Part shown: positions 37,797-45,894 of the stretch, piece by piece | Position numbering within the stretch: the stretch's first letter is position 1 | Layout of the letters: every line of letters begins with the position of its first letter | Assembly (NCBI GenBank): GCA_000696115.1 | Contig: JJOH01000031.1 | Coordinates: 1-60,647 of the forward strand | Direction of reading: 5' to 3' | Length of the DNA stretch: 60,647 nucleotides | Origin: Streptomyces olindensis | GTDB taxonomy: Bacteria; Actinomycetota; Actinomycetes; Streptomycetales; Streptomycetaceae | Made by a program: the position numbers and the translations under genes | The notes under the pieces: model-generated | Told to the model about the DNA's origin: nothing | The model's input: only the letters and a program-made list of their open reading frames with translations | Databases searched by the model: none

Positions 37797-38540
37797 TCAG
37801 CCGCGTTCCGCCGTCGCCCGCAGCGCGAGCAGCTCCGGCGCGAGCAGCTCGATCCGGCCGTCCGCCGCCGGCCCGACGAGGCCGTCGCGCCGCAGCCGGG
37901 ACAGGGCGCGGTTGACCGTCACCCGGGTGACGCCCAGCAGGTCGGCGAGCTCCTGCTGCGACCCGGGCAGGGACACCACCCGCCCGCCGTCCGCCGCCGC
38001 GTGGAGCAGCCAGGCCGCGAGACGCGCCTCGCACGGCAGGGCGACGGTGTCCGTCAGCCGTTCCTGCTGGGCACGGGCCTGGGCGGCCAGCAGGCGCAGG
38101 ACATGCGCGCGGACCGCCGCCGAGTCGTCGAGCAGAGCCATGAAGCGGGCCCGCGGCACGGCCCGCACCGCGCACCGTCCGACCGCCGTGTACGTCGCCG
38201 TGTGGCCCGCCCGGTCGAGCAGCGCCACCTTGTCCAGGGCGCACGGCCCGCTCCACGTGCCGAACCGCACCACCCGCCCGTTCGCCGTCGCCGCGGACGC
38301 CGCCGTGCTCCCGCTCAGCAGCACCAGCAGGTGATCGGCCGGCGCGCCCTGCACCCGCAGGACCTCACCGGCGGCGTAGCGGCGCGGCACCGACCCGTCC
38401 CACAGGGCGATCAGACCGGCGTCCGGCAACCGCGCGAACAGCGGTACGTCCCGCAGCCGCCGCCATCCCTGCGTGTCCACCCCGACTCCCGTCTGTATCG
38501 CGCGATACAGCAGCATCCGGCGCGCCGAGCCTAACCTCAC
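37797..38540 (-). CDS. Crp/Fnr family transcriptional regulator
   Basis: 247 aa. An N-terminal cyclic-nucleotide-binding-like beta-barrel (about 30-140; VPRRYAAGEVLRVQGAPADHLLVLLSG) is joined by a dimerisation helix (VRAHVLRLLAAQARAQQERL) to a Crp-type winged helix (SQQELADLLGVTRVTVNRALSRLRRDGLV). The phosphate-binding cassette RAxS/T of true cAMP receptors is not recognisable, and no Fe-S cysteines are present, so the effector is unknown. The start could be 38540 or the ATG 24 nt later. It is divergent from the YciI-like gene across 35 nt. Confidence 0.88.
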   Translation of the reverse strand: MRLGSARRMLLYRAIQTGVGVDTQGWRRLRDVPLFARLPDAGLIALWDGSVPRRYAAGEVLRVQGAPADHLLVLLSGSTAASAATANGRVVRFGTWSGPCALDKVALLDRAGHTATYTAVGRCAVRAVPRARFMALLDDSAAVRAHVLRLLAAQARAQQERLTDTVALPCEARLAAWLLHAAADGGRVVSLPGSQQELADLLGVTRVTVNRALSRLRRDGLVGPAADGRIELLAPELLALRATAERG

Positions 38541-38575
38541 CGCCGTCCCCGCACACCGGCTTGGAAAGGACCCCC

Positions 38576-38884
38576 GTGTTCGTCGTCGAACTCGCCTTCA
38601 CACCCGCCCCGGAGCGCCTCGCCGCCCGCCCCGCCCACCGCGCGACCCTGGCCCGTCTGCACGCCGAGGGGGCGCTCGCCGCCGCCGGTCCCTGGGCCGA
38701 CGACACCGGCGCCCTCCTGATCTTCACGGTCGGCCGGGCGCGGCTGGACGAGATCCTCCACGAGGACCCGTACTACCGGCGCACCCCCGGCGTCGAGGTC
38801 CGCTCGGTGCGCGAGTGGTCCCCGCTCGTCAGCCCCGCCTCGCCTCCGGGTGCAGCCGCACCCACCCCTCCCACGCCGAGGTGA
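38576..38884 (+). CDS. YciI family protein
   Basis: 102 aa from GTG at 38576, with AAAGGA 5 nt upstream. The YciI fold is indicated by FVVELAFTP, the conserved His in RPAHRATLARLHAEG, GPWADDTGALLIF and DPYYRRTPGVEVRSVREW. YciI-like proteins are small ferredoxin-fold enzymes or binding proteins; function unknown in this context. Its 3' end overlaps the convergent galE 3' end by 56 nt, and the last ~20 residues (Pro/Ala-rich) fall in this overlap and are probably non-essential. Confidence 0.85.
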   Translation: MFVVELAFTPAPERLAARPAHRATLARLHAEGALAAAGPWADDTGALLIFTVGRARLDEILHEDPYYRRTPGVEVRSVREWSPLVSPASPPGAAAPTPPTPR

Positions 38885-39809
38885 TCATGTCCTGGACGTC
38901 GTGCCGGGCCTTCCAGCCCAGCTCGGCGGCGGCGCGGTCGGCGGAGGCGACGACGCGGGCCGGGTCGCCCGGGCGGCGGGGCGTGACCGTGGGCGGCCGG
39001 TCGTAGCCGGTGACGGCGTTGATGCGGTCGATCATCTCGCGGACGGAGACGCCCTCGCCCCGGCCGATGTTGACGGTGACGTCCCGGCCGGGGGAGGAGC
39101 GCAGCGCCCGGGCCGCCGCGACATGGGCCTCGGCCAGGTCGACGACGTGGATGTAGTCGCGCACGCAGGTGCCGTCCGGAGTCGGGTAGTCGGCACCGAA
39201 GATCCGCGGCGGCGCGTTCTCCGTGAGCTTCTCGAAGACCATCGGGACGAGGTTGAAGACGCCGACGTCCGCCAGCTCCGGGCTCGCCGCCCCGGCCACG
39301 TTGAAGTAGCGCAGGGACGCGGTCGACAGCCCGGTCGCCCGGCCCGTCGCGCGGACCAGCCACTCGCCGGTGAGCTTCGTCTCGCCGTACGGCGACATCG
39401 GCACGCAGGGCGTCTCCTCGGTGACCAGGTCCACGTCCGGCATGCCGTAGACCGCCGCCGAGGAGGAGAAGACGAAGGACGGCACCCCGGCCGCCGTCAC
39501 GGCGTCCAGGAGGATCCGCAGGCCCTCGACGTTCTCCCGGTAGTAGCGCAGCGGCTGCTCGACCGACTCGCCGACCTGCTTCTTCGCCGCGAGGTGGACG
39601 ACACCGGTGACCGCGTGGTCCGCGAGGGTGCGCGCGAGCCGCTCGGCGTCCAGCGTCGAGCCCACCACCAGCGGCACCCCGTCGGGCACGCGTTCGGCGA
39701 TGCCGGTGGACAGGTCGTCGTACACCACCGCCTGTTCGCCCGCCGCGGTCATCGCCCGTACGACGTGCGCTCCGATGTAGCCGGCGCCGCCGGTGATCAA
39801 CCAGGTCAT
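38829..39809 (-). CDS. galE: UDP-glucose 4-epimerase (GalE)
   Basis: 326 aa extended SDR. The NAD-binding motif is GGAGYIG at residues 7-13, the catalytic residues are in FSSSAAVYG (about 114-122) and Tyr141-xxx-Lys145 (PYGETKLTGEW). SLRYFNVAGA and YIHVVDLAEAHV are GalE hallmarks. It interconverts UDP-glucose and UDP-galactose and/or the N-acetylated forms. The start is ATG 39809 (GAGGGG 10 nt upstream), not the ATG 42 nt further upstream, because the Rossmann fold begins immediately after. Next to a GT2 gene in a wall-polymer locus, it likely supplies the galactose-type donor. Confidence 0.93.
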   Translation of the reverse strand: MTWLITGGAGYIGAHVVRAMTAAGEQAVVYDDLSTGIAERVPDGVPLVVGSTLDAERLARTLADHAVTGVVHLAAKKQVGESVEQPLRYYRENVEGLRILLDAVTAAGVPSFVFSSSAAVYGMPDVDLVTEETPCVPMSPYGETKLTGEWLVRATGRATGLSTASLRYFNVAGAASPELADVGVFNLVPMVFEKLTENAPPRIFGADYPTPDGTCVRDYIHVVDLAEAHVAAARALRSSPGRDVTVNIGRGEGVSVREMIDRINAVTGYDRPPTVTPRRPGDPARVVASADRAAAELGWKARHDVQDMITSAWEGWVRLHPEARRG

Positions 39810-39899
39810 GTGCGGCCGTCCCCTCGTCAGTTGGCCCGTGGTGGTGCCCATGGTGGTGCCTGTGGTGATACGTCGTGGTGCGTCGTGCTCGTCGTGCTC

Positions 39900-41516
39900 T
39901 CAGTGAAGCAGGCGGCGCAGTCTCCCGCGTGCGACCGACAGCACCCCGCGTACGCCGGGGGCCACCCGCAGCGCCAGCGCGCCGGAGTGGGTGGTGTACG
40001 GCTGTACGAGTACCACGCCGTACCGGGCGCTCGGGACGGCGCTGCGGCGCAGCAGACCGGCGCCCGTGAGGGCGTGCGCCGTGACGTCGCGGCTCACGCC
40101 GTCGCGGAAGCGCAGCCGAAGGCGCAGGTCCCAGGTGCCCGCGCCGGGCGCGGCCAGGGCGGGGAGGTCCACGGCCGTCTCCGCCGACCAGGCGCCCGCG
40201 GCCGGCACGAGCGGGGTGGCACGGCAGGCGACGACGGTCCCGTCGTCCCGGTGCCGCCACTCCGCCTCCACCGTCTCCGGCCCCGCCTGTGCCACCCGCC
40301 CGTACAGCTCGTGCAGGCGCAGCCGCAGCCGGGTGCCACGCGCGCGTGGCCGCAGCGCCGCGTCGACGGCCAGGGGCAGCTCCCGCACGGGCCGGGTCAG
40401 CAGGGGTTCCAGGGAGATCTGCGGGAGGTCCTCCGACCAGACGGGCGTGCCGTCGGCGGCCCGGGCGTACGGCGGGCGGAGCCGGGCCGGCCGGGCCGCC
40501 AGCTCCCGCAGCCGGGGCAGGTCGCGCGGCTCCGGGCTGGCCAGGACGACCCGCCCGGCCAGCCGGCCGGGAGCGGCCGGGTCGCGCGCCCAGTCGTCCG
40601 CGTCGTACTCCGCGAGATACGCCCGCGTGAGCTCCCACCACGCGCGCTGGTAGGAGGCGTCGCGCAACCCCAGTTCACGCAGGTACATCCGCAGGTCGTG
40701 GTCGAGGAACTTGGCGCGCGCGGCCCGCGCGAGTTCCTTCCGCCCGGCGCCCAGCAGGATCTCGTACGCCTGCCGGCACGCCTCCGTGCGGGCCCGCCAG
40801 TTGACGACGCCGGCTCGGTCCAGCGAGATCGACAGCCGCTCGGCGGACCGGCGCACGTGCCAGACGTAGACCCGGTCCGGGACCAGGGCGATCCGCGGGT
40901 CGGCGGCCAGCACGCGGGCGGTGAAGACGACGTCCTCGTACGGGAAGCGGCCCTCGGGGAAGCGGATGCCGTGCTCGCGCAGGAAGCCGGTGCGGTAGAG
41001 CTTGTTGACGCAGAGCGTGTCGTGGACCAGGCGCGGCCGCCGCGCCGGGTGCGGTACGACGGCGTGCAGCGCGTAGAGGCGCGGCTGCCAGGGGACTTCG
41101 CGCCCCGAGGGCAGTTCCCGGCGTACGCACAGCCCGCCCGTGACCTCCGCGCGCGCCCCCGCGGCCGCCGCGAGCAGCGCGTCGACCGCGCCCGGTGGCA
41201 GGACGTCGTCGCTGTCCAGGAACATGACGTACGGGGAGGTCACCGCGTCGAGCCCGGTGTTGCGCGGGGTGCCGCAGCCGCCGCTGTTGACCCGGCGCCG
41301 GATCACCTTCAGACGGGGCTCCGACGCGGCGAGCCGGTCGAGCAGCCCGGCGGTGCCGTCCGCCGAGCCGTCGTCGACGGCCACGACCTCGCGCACGGCC
41401 GGGCCCTGGGCGAGCGCCGAGCGCACGGCGTCCGCCACATGCGCGGCGTCGTCGTAGCCGATGACCACGACGGCGACCTGAGGGGCAGGCATCACGGCAT
41501 TCATCGCGGCATTCAT
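39900..41516 (-). CDS. GT2 family glycosyltransferase with C-terminal beta-rich domain
   Basis: 538 aa. The GT-A domain starts at VAVVVIGYDD; nucleotide-binding VDDGSADGT, RVNSGGCGTPRNTGLD and the DXD motif FLDSDD are intact, and FPYEDVVF is on the acceptor side. The C-terminal ~220 residues are beta-rich and end in a basic helix (GRLRRLLH). Three closely spaced starts exist (41516, 41504, 41492), none with a strong ribosome-binding site. It shares its architecture with the protein at 31271-32935. It lies 90 nt upstream of galE on the same strand, which suggests use of a UDP-galactose-type donor (inference). Confidence 0.86.
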   Translation of the reverse strand: MNAAMNAVMPAPQVAVVVIGYDDAAHVADAVRSALAQGPAVREVVAVDDGSADGTAGLLDRLAASEPRLKVIRRRVNSGGCGTPRNTGLDAVTSPYVMFLDSDDVLPPGAVDALLAAAAGARAEVTGGLCVRRELPSGREVPWQPRLYALHAVVPHPARRPRLVHDTLCVNKLYRTGFLREHGIRFPEGRFPYEDVVFTARVLAADPRIALVPDRVYVWHVRRSAERLSISLDRAGVVNWRARTEACRQAYEILLGAGRKELARAARAKFLDHDLRMYLRELGLRDASYQRAWWELTRAYLAEYDADDWARDPAAPGRLAGRVVLASPEPRDLPRLRELAARPARLRPPYARAADGTPVWSEDLPQISLEPLLTRPVRELPLAVDAALRPRARGTRLRLRLHELYGRVAQAGPETVEAEWRHRDDGTVVACRATPLVPAAGAWSAETAVDLPALAAPGAGTWDLRLRLRFRDGVSRDVTAHALTGAGLLRRSAVPSARYGVVLVQPYTTHSGALALRVAPGVRGVLSVARGRLRRLLH

Positions 41517-41607
41517 CACGGCGGATCTTAATCCGGGCGAATGACACGAAAGTGATAACACACCATCAAACGACTCTAACGCCTGCGCAGCGGCACAGAA
41601 TCGGCAC

Positions 41608-43260
41608 GTGACGATCCGACATCCGGGGGGCACGGGCCCGGTGCCCGTGGCGGTTCCCATGGCGGCGATGCTCGGGATCGGGCTGTGGGGCCTGGACCGC
41701 GGCGGCATGTGGGGCGACGAGAGCGTCACCTTCCAGGTCGCCCGGCGCACGGTCCCGCAGATCTGGCGGCTGCTGCACGACGTGGACGCGGTGCACGGCC
41801 TGTACTACCTGTTCATGCACGCCGTCCTGGCGGTCCACCCGGGCGAGGTCGTGCTGCGCCTGCCGTCGGTGTGCGCGGCGACCGTGACCGCCGGCCTGGT
41901 CGCGGCCCTGGGCGTGCGGCTGGCCGGACCGCGGATCGGCCTGTGGGCCGGTCTCCTCTACGCCATCACGCCGATGACCGGCCACTACGCCCAGGAGGGG
42001 CGGTCCTACGCGCTGGTCGCGGCGGGCGTGGCCGGGGCGACGCTGCTGCTCCTGAGGGCCGTGGACGCGGCGACCGCGCGGGCCTGGTGGCCGTACGGCA
42101 CGGTCGTCGCCCTGACCTGTCTGCTGCACGAGCTGGCGGTGCTGGTGCTCTGCGCGCACGCGGTGACGCTGGCCCTGACGCGGGTGCCGCGGCGGGTGTG
42201 GTCCGGCTGGGGGTGCGCGGCGGCGGCCGTGGTGCTGCTCCTGCTGCCGCTGGTGTGGGTGTCGCAGGGGCAGGCCGGGCAGGTGGCGTGGCTGGCGCCG
42301 CCGGGGTGGGACCGGGTGGAGCGGCTGGCACGGAACTTCTCGCCCGGCCCGGACGGGGCGGTGTTCTGGGGATCGTTGCTGCTGATGGCCCTGGGGCTCC
42401 GGGAGCGGCGCCTGGCGGCGGTCGCGCTGCCGCTGCTGCTCGTGCCGCCGGGGATCCTGATGATGGTCTCGCAGGTCCGGCCGCTCTACCACGACCGGTA
42501 CGTGCTCTACGCGCTGGCGGGAGGGCCGCTGCTGGTGGCGGCCGGGGCCGGGCGGGTGGCCGGGGCGCTGGGGCGGATGCGGTTCGCCGGGCGGCGGGTG
42601 CGGATCGCCGGTCGGCGGGTGCGGATCGGCAGGCGGCGCGTGCGGATCGGCGGGCGGCGCGTGCGGATCGGCGGGCGGCGCGTGCACGCCCTGCTGGGCG
42701 TCACCGGCGTCCTCGCCCTCACCGTCACCTTCCTGCACCACCTCCCGGTGCACCGCCAGGACCGCTCGGCCGCCCAGCGCCCCGACAACCTCGCAGTCGT
42801 CTCCGCGCTCGCCGTCCGCCAGATGCGCCCCGGCGACCCGGTGCTGTTCGTGCCGTCGGTCGGCCGGCTCGCCGCGCTGGCCTACCCGAAGGGGTTCCGG
42901 CGGGTGCGGGACATCGCGCTGCGGGAGTCGGCGCCCCGGTCCGGGACGCTGTGGGGCCGTGAGGCGACCCCCGGGGAGCTGCGGCAGCGGCTCGCCTCGG
43001 TGGACCGCGTCTGGGTCGTCGCCGAGCGCGACGCGCTGGACCCGCGCCGGCCCCCGTCCGACCCGGTCGAGCGCACCAAGCTCGCCGTCCTGGCGGAGGA
43101 GTTCACGGTCCGGGAGGAACACGCGCGGGACGGAGTGACCCTCCGCCTCTACGTCCGCCCGTCGGCCGGGGACGTGCCGCCCGGCACCGCTACGACCGCG
43201 CGTCTGCCGGAGAGCCGCCCGGCGTCTCCGACAGCGCGGCCGCGTCCAGCGCGGTGGTGA
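41608..43260 (+). CDS. GT39/PMT-like polytopic mannosyl- or glycosyltransferase
   Basis: 550 aa. About nine hydrophobic helices. The first extracytoplasmic loop contains GMWGDESVTFQVA, the acidic pair typical of GT39/GT83-like lipid-linked sugar transferases, followed by HGLYYLFMHAVL. Between the membrane part and the soluble C-terminal domain, residues about 322-359 are a basic tandem repeat (unit RRVRIGG). The start GTG at 41608 lacks a clear ribosome-binding site. Its last 71 nt overlap the end of the convergent ohrR. Probably uses polyprenyl-phosphate sugars outside the membrane. Confidence 0.78.
   Translation: MTIRHPGGTGPVPVAVPMAAMLGIGLWGLDRGGMWGDESVTFQVARRTVPQIWRLLHDVDAVHGLYYLFMHAVLAVHPGEVVLRLPSVCAATVTAGLVAALGVRLAGPRIGLWAGLLYAITPMTGHYAQEGRSYALVAAGVAGATLLLLRAVDAATARAWWPYGTVVALTCLLHELAVLVLCAHAVTLALTRVPRRVWSGWGCAAAAVVLLLLPLVWVSQGQAGQVAWLAPPGWDRVERLARNFSPGPDGAVFWGSLLLMALGLRERRLAAVALPLLLVPPGILMMVSQVRPLYHDRYVLYALAGGPLLVAAGAGRVAGALGRMRFAGRRVRIAGRRVRIGRRRVRIGGRRVRIGGRRVHALLGVTGVLALTVTFLHHLPVHRQDRSAAQRPDNLAVVSALAVRQMRPGDPVLFVPSVGRLAALAYPKGFRRVRDIALRESAPRSGTLWGREATPGELRQRLASVDRVWVVAERDALDPRRPPSDPVERTKLAVLAEEFTVREEHARDGVTLRLYVRPSAGDVPPGTATTARLPESRPASPTARPRPARW
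42571..42684 (+). repeat. In-frame 21-bp tandem repeat (minisatellite) in the GT39-like gene
   Basis: Four complete 21-bp units at 42592-42675, a degenerate one before (42571-42591) and a partial one after (42676-42684). Each unit encodes R-R-V-R-I-(A/G)-(G/R). The third and fourth units are identical at the DNA level, pointing to recent expansion by slippage or unequal exchange. Length is a multiple of three, so copy-number change keeps the frame. Confidence 0.92.
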
Positions 43261-43678
43261 GGTCGTCGAGGCGGGCGCGCAGGGCGCGGATCTCGGCGGC
43301 CCCGAAGCCCGTCGAGGCGGCGATCCGGCGCGGCACCTGAAGCGCCCGCCGCCGCAGCTCGGTGCCCTCCTCGGTCAGCCGCACCTGGACCGACCGCTCG
43401 TCGCGCGCACTGCGCTCCCGCGTCACGAGGCCGGCCGCCTCCAGCCGCTTGAGCAGCGGCGACAGCGTGCCGGAGTCGAGCCGCAGATGCTCCCCGAGCT
43501 TCTTCACGGGCAGCTCGCCGTGCTCCCACAGCACCAGCATCACCAGGTACTGCGGGTAGGTGAGCCCCAGGTCCTTGAGGATCACGCGGTAGACGCCGTT
43601 GAAGGCGCGCGAGGCCGCGTGCAGGGAGAAGCAGATCTGCTGGTCCAGGCGGAGCCAGTCGTCGTCGGGCGTGTCCAT
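43190..43678 (-). CDS. ohrR: MarR-family organic peroxide sensor OhrR
   Basis: 162 aa. The reactive cysteine is Cys16 in LDQQICFSLHAASRAF, the location of the sensing Cys in OhrR repressors. The winged helix carries LPVKKLGEHLRLDSGTLSPLLKRLEAAGLVTRE, highly typical of OhrR. It represses ohr until the Cys is oxidised by organic hydroperoxides (family knowledge). ATG at 43678 is preferred to one nine codons upstream because the conserved N-terminus begins here. Divergent from ohr with a direct-repeat operator between them. Confidence 0.93.
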   Translation of the reverse strand: MDTPDDDWLRLDQQICFSLHAASRAFNGVYRVILKDLGLTYPQYLVMLVLWEHGELPVKKLGEHLRLDSGTLSPLLKRLEAAGLVTRERSARDERSVQVRLTEEGTELRRRALQVPRRIAASTGFGAAEIRALRARLDDLTTALDAAALSETPGGSPADARS

Positions 43679-43707
43679 GGTTCCAGGGTAGCTCGCGCCC
43701 GCCATTC

Positions 43708-43732
43708 AATTGTGCGCAACTTAATTGTGTGC
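43708..43732. promoter_or_regulatory. Probable OhrR operator in the ohrR-ohr intergenic region
   Basis: AATTGTGCGC (43708-43717) and AATTGTGTGC (43723-43732) form a direct repeat of 9/10 identity with 15-bp period in an AT-rich island (AATTG is rare in this genome). OhrR sites in other bacteria contain CAATT/AATTG half-sites. TAATTC at 43735-43740 may be the ohr -10. Confidence 0.6.
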
Positions 43733-43800
43733 TCTAATTCTGGGTGTCAGGCGGCCCGGAAGCGGGCCGCCGAACGTTGACGTGAGAGGGAAGGACTTCC

Positions 43801-44214
<414 letters not shown>

Positions 44215-44225
44215 CCACCAGGACG

Positions 44226-45785
44226 TCACCCCCCGACCCGCGCCAGCACCTCCCCGGTCCGCCTGCTCCACGCCACCACCACCGCCTCCTCGGGCACCGG
44301 GTGCCAGCGCGTCAGCAGCAGCCAGCGCACGTGGTAGCGGCGGACCACGGCGGCCCGCCCGGCGCGGGTCGAGTCAGGGGCGAGGTAGGCGCGCACGTCG
44401 GCCGCCCGGCGCTTGCGCTCCGCCTCGTCCAGGGCCGGGTCGGGCCAGATGGGCGCGGCGAGGTTGGGCCCGTACCCGGCGATGGCGTGACTGGCGAAGT
44501 ACCCGTCGGTGATCACCACCTCGCCCGGCCCGATGTGCCGCGCCGCCCAGTCGTACGACGGCCAGCGCGTCGGCTGCGCGAACCCCACCGGGTCGACCGA
44601 GCGCGGCACGACGGCTCCGGCGTGCACGGTGACGAACCCGACGCACACCCCGACCGCCGCCGCCCCGCCCAGCACCCGCCGCGCCCGCCCCCAGGGCCGG
44701 GCCGCCGCCAGCTCCACCGCCAGGGCGAACTGCGGCGGCACCAGTACGGCCCACAGCGCCCGGGCGTACGTGTAGTGCCCGCTGAGCCAGCCGTACGCCA
44801 CCAGCAGGCACTCCAGCAGGAACAGCAGCACCAGCGGATCACGCGCCGAGCGGCGGGACCGCACCCACAGCGCGGGCAGGCCGAGCAGCGCCAGCCAGGA
44901 GTTGGCGAGCATCCGCTCGTACAACTGCCGGTGCATCGCGTCCATACCGGTGTCGCCCACCAGCGTCAGCACTTCGTAGTACGGCCAGGTCAGGGCGACC
45001 GTCGCGCAGGCCGCCCCGGTGACCGCCCAGCGCGTCACCACCGGCCGGCGCCAGCCGCGCTGCCGGGACGCCACGATCGCCACCGCCCCCGTGAGCGCCG
45101 AGGCGGCCGTGACGGGATGCGTGAGCAGGATCAGCCCGTACAGGGCGCCGATCCCGGCGTACCCCCACCAGCCGCCGAGCCCGCTCGGTCCGACGAACCG
45201 CACGGCCGGGGCGTCCTCACCGGCGCGGGTGCTCGTCCAGGCCCACGCCCAGAAGGTCAGGCCGATGGCGAGGGCGGACGGATACCCCAGGTTCGTCGTC
45301 ATCGACATCAGCCCGAGGTAGCCGCTCCACAGGATCCGTGCCGTGCCCCACAGCAGCGTCATGAACAGGAGGGCCAGCACCGGCGCCCAGGGGCGTGCCG
45401 TGAGGGTCCTGACGAAACGGCCGACCCCCGTCAGCAGCACCAGCAGGTGCACCGGCCCGGCGAGCTTCACGACCTCCCAGCCGGACAGCCCCGTCAGCCG
45501 CGCCAGCACGCCCTGCGCGACGGCGTACGGGCCGTAGTAGGGGCTGCCCTCGCCCGGCAGGTCTGCCATGGTGTGGGCCGGGTGCAGCAGGTCGTCCTTG
45601 AGGCGCTCGATCACCGCCGCGTGCTGTCCGGCGTCGCAGCACAGCGGGACCCGCCAGAACGCCAGCGTCATCACCAGCCAGAACAGGGCGCCGTAGAACT
45701 GGTACGGGGTGGGCCGCCCCACCCGGCCGCCGCGCAGCGCCGTCGCACCGCGCACGGCCCGCCGGACGAGGACCGGGGCGCTCAC
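44226..45785 (-). CDS. Polytopic GT-C-like glycosyltransferase, paralogue of the 29144 gene
   Basis: 519 aa, about ten hydrophobic segments. The first extracytoplasmic loop has CCDAGQHAAVIERLKDDL and SPYYGPYAVAQG; later LTHPVTAASALTG, WPYYEVLTLVG, MDAMHRQLYERML and WLSGHYTYARAL match the 29144-30622 protein in order and spacing. The soluble C-terminus (PSYDWAARHIGPGEVVITDGYF) is extracytoplasmic. The GTG start at 45785 follows a pyrimidine-rich stretch without a ribosome-binding site, so the true start may differ. It is on the same strand as, and 109 nt downstream of, the AftB-like gene. Confidence 0.72.
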   Translation of the reverse strand: MSAPVLVRRAVRGATALRGGRVGRPTPYQFYGALFWLVMTLAFWRVPLCCDAGQHAAVIERLKDDLLHPAHTMADLPGEGSPYYGPYAVAQGVLARLTGLSGWEVVKLAGPVHLLVLLTGVGRFVRTLTARPWAPVLALLFMTLLWGTARILWSGYLGLMSMTTNLGYPSALAIGLTFWAWAWTSTRAGEDAPAVRFVGPSGLGGWWGYAGIGALYGLILLTHPVTAASALTGAVAIVASRQRGWRRPVVTRWAVTGAACATVALTWPYYEVLTLVGDTGMDAMHRQLYERMLANSWLALLGLPALWVRSRRSARDPLVLLFLLECLLVAYGWLSGHYTYARALWAVLVPPQFALAVELAAARPWGRARRVLGGAAAVGVCVGFVTVHAGAVVPRSVDPVGFAQPTRWPSYDWAARHIGPGEVVITDGYFASHAIAGYGPNLAAPIWPDPALDEAERKRRAADVRAYLAPDSTRAGRAAVVRRYHVRWLLLTRWHPVPEEAVVVAWSRRTGEVLARVGG

Positions 45786-45894
45786 AGGGGAGGGGGAAGG
45801 GTCTGGGGCATGCGCCGAATGTTCCCGGCCCTCCGCACGTCCTGACCCCGGGTCACTTCATCGGGTGAGGCGGCTACGCCCACCTGCCGTCAGG

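Noticed and set aside
42571..42684. CRISPR array
   Set aside because: The 21-bp units are contiguous, in frame within a coding gene and have no spacers; no cas genes nearby.
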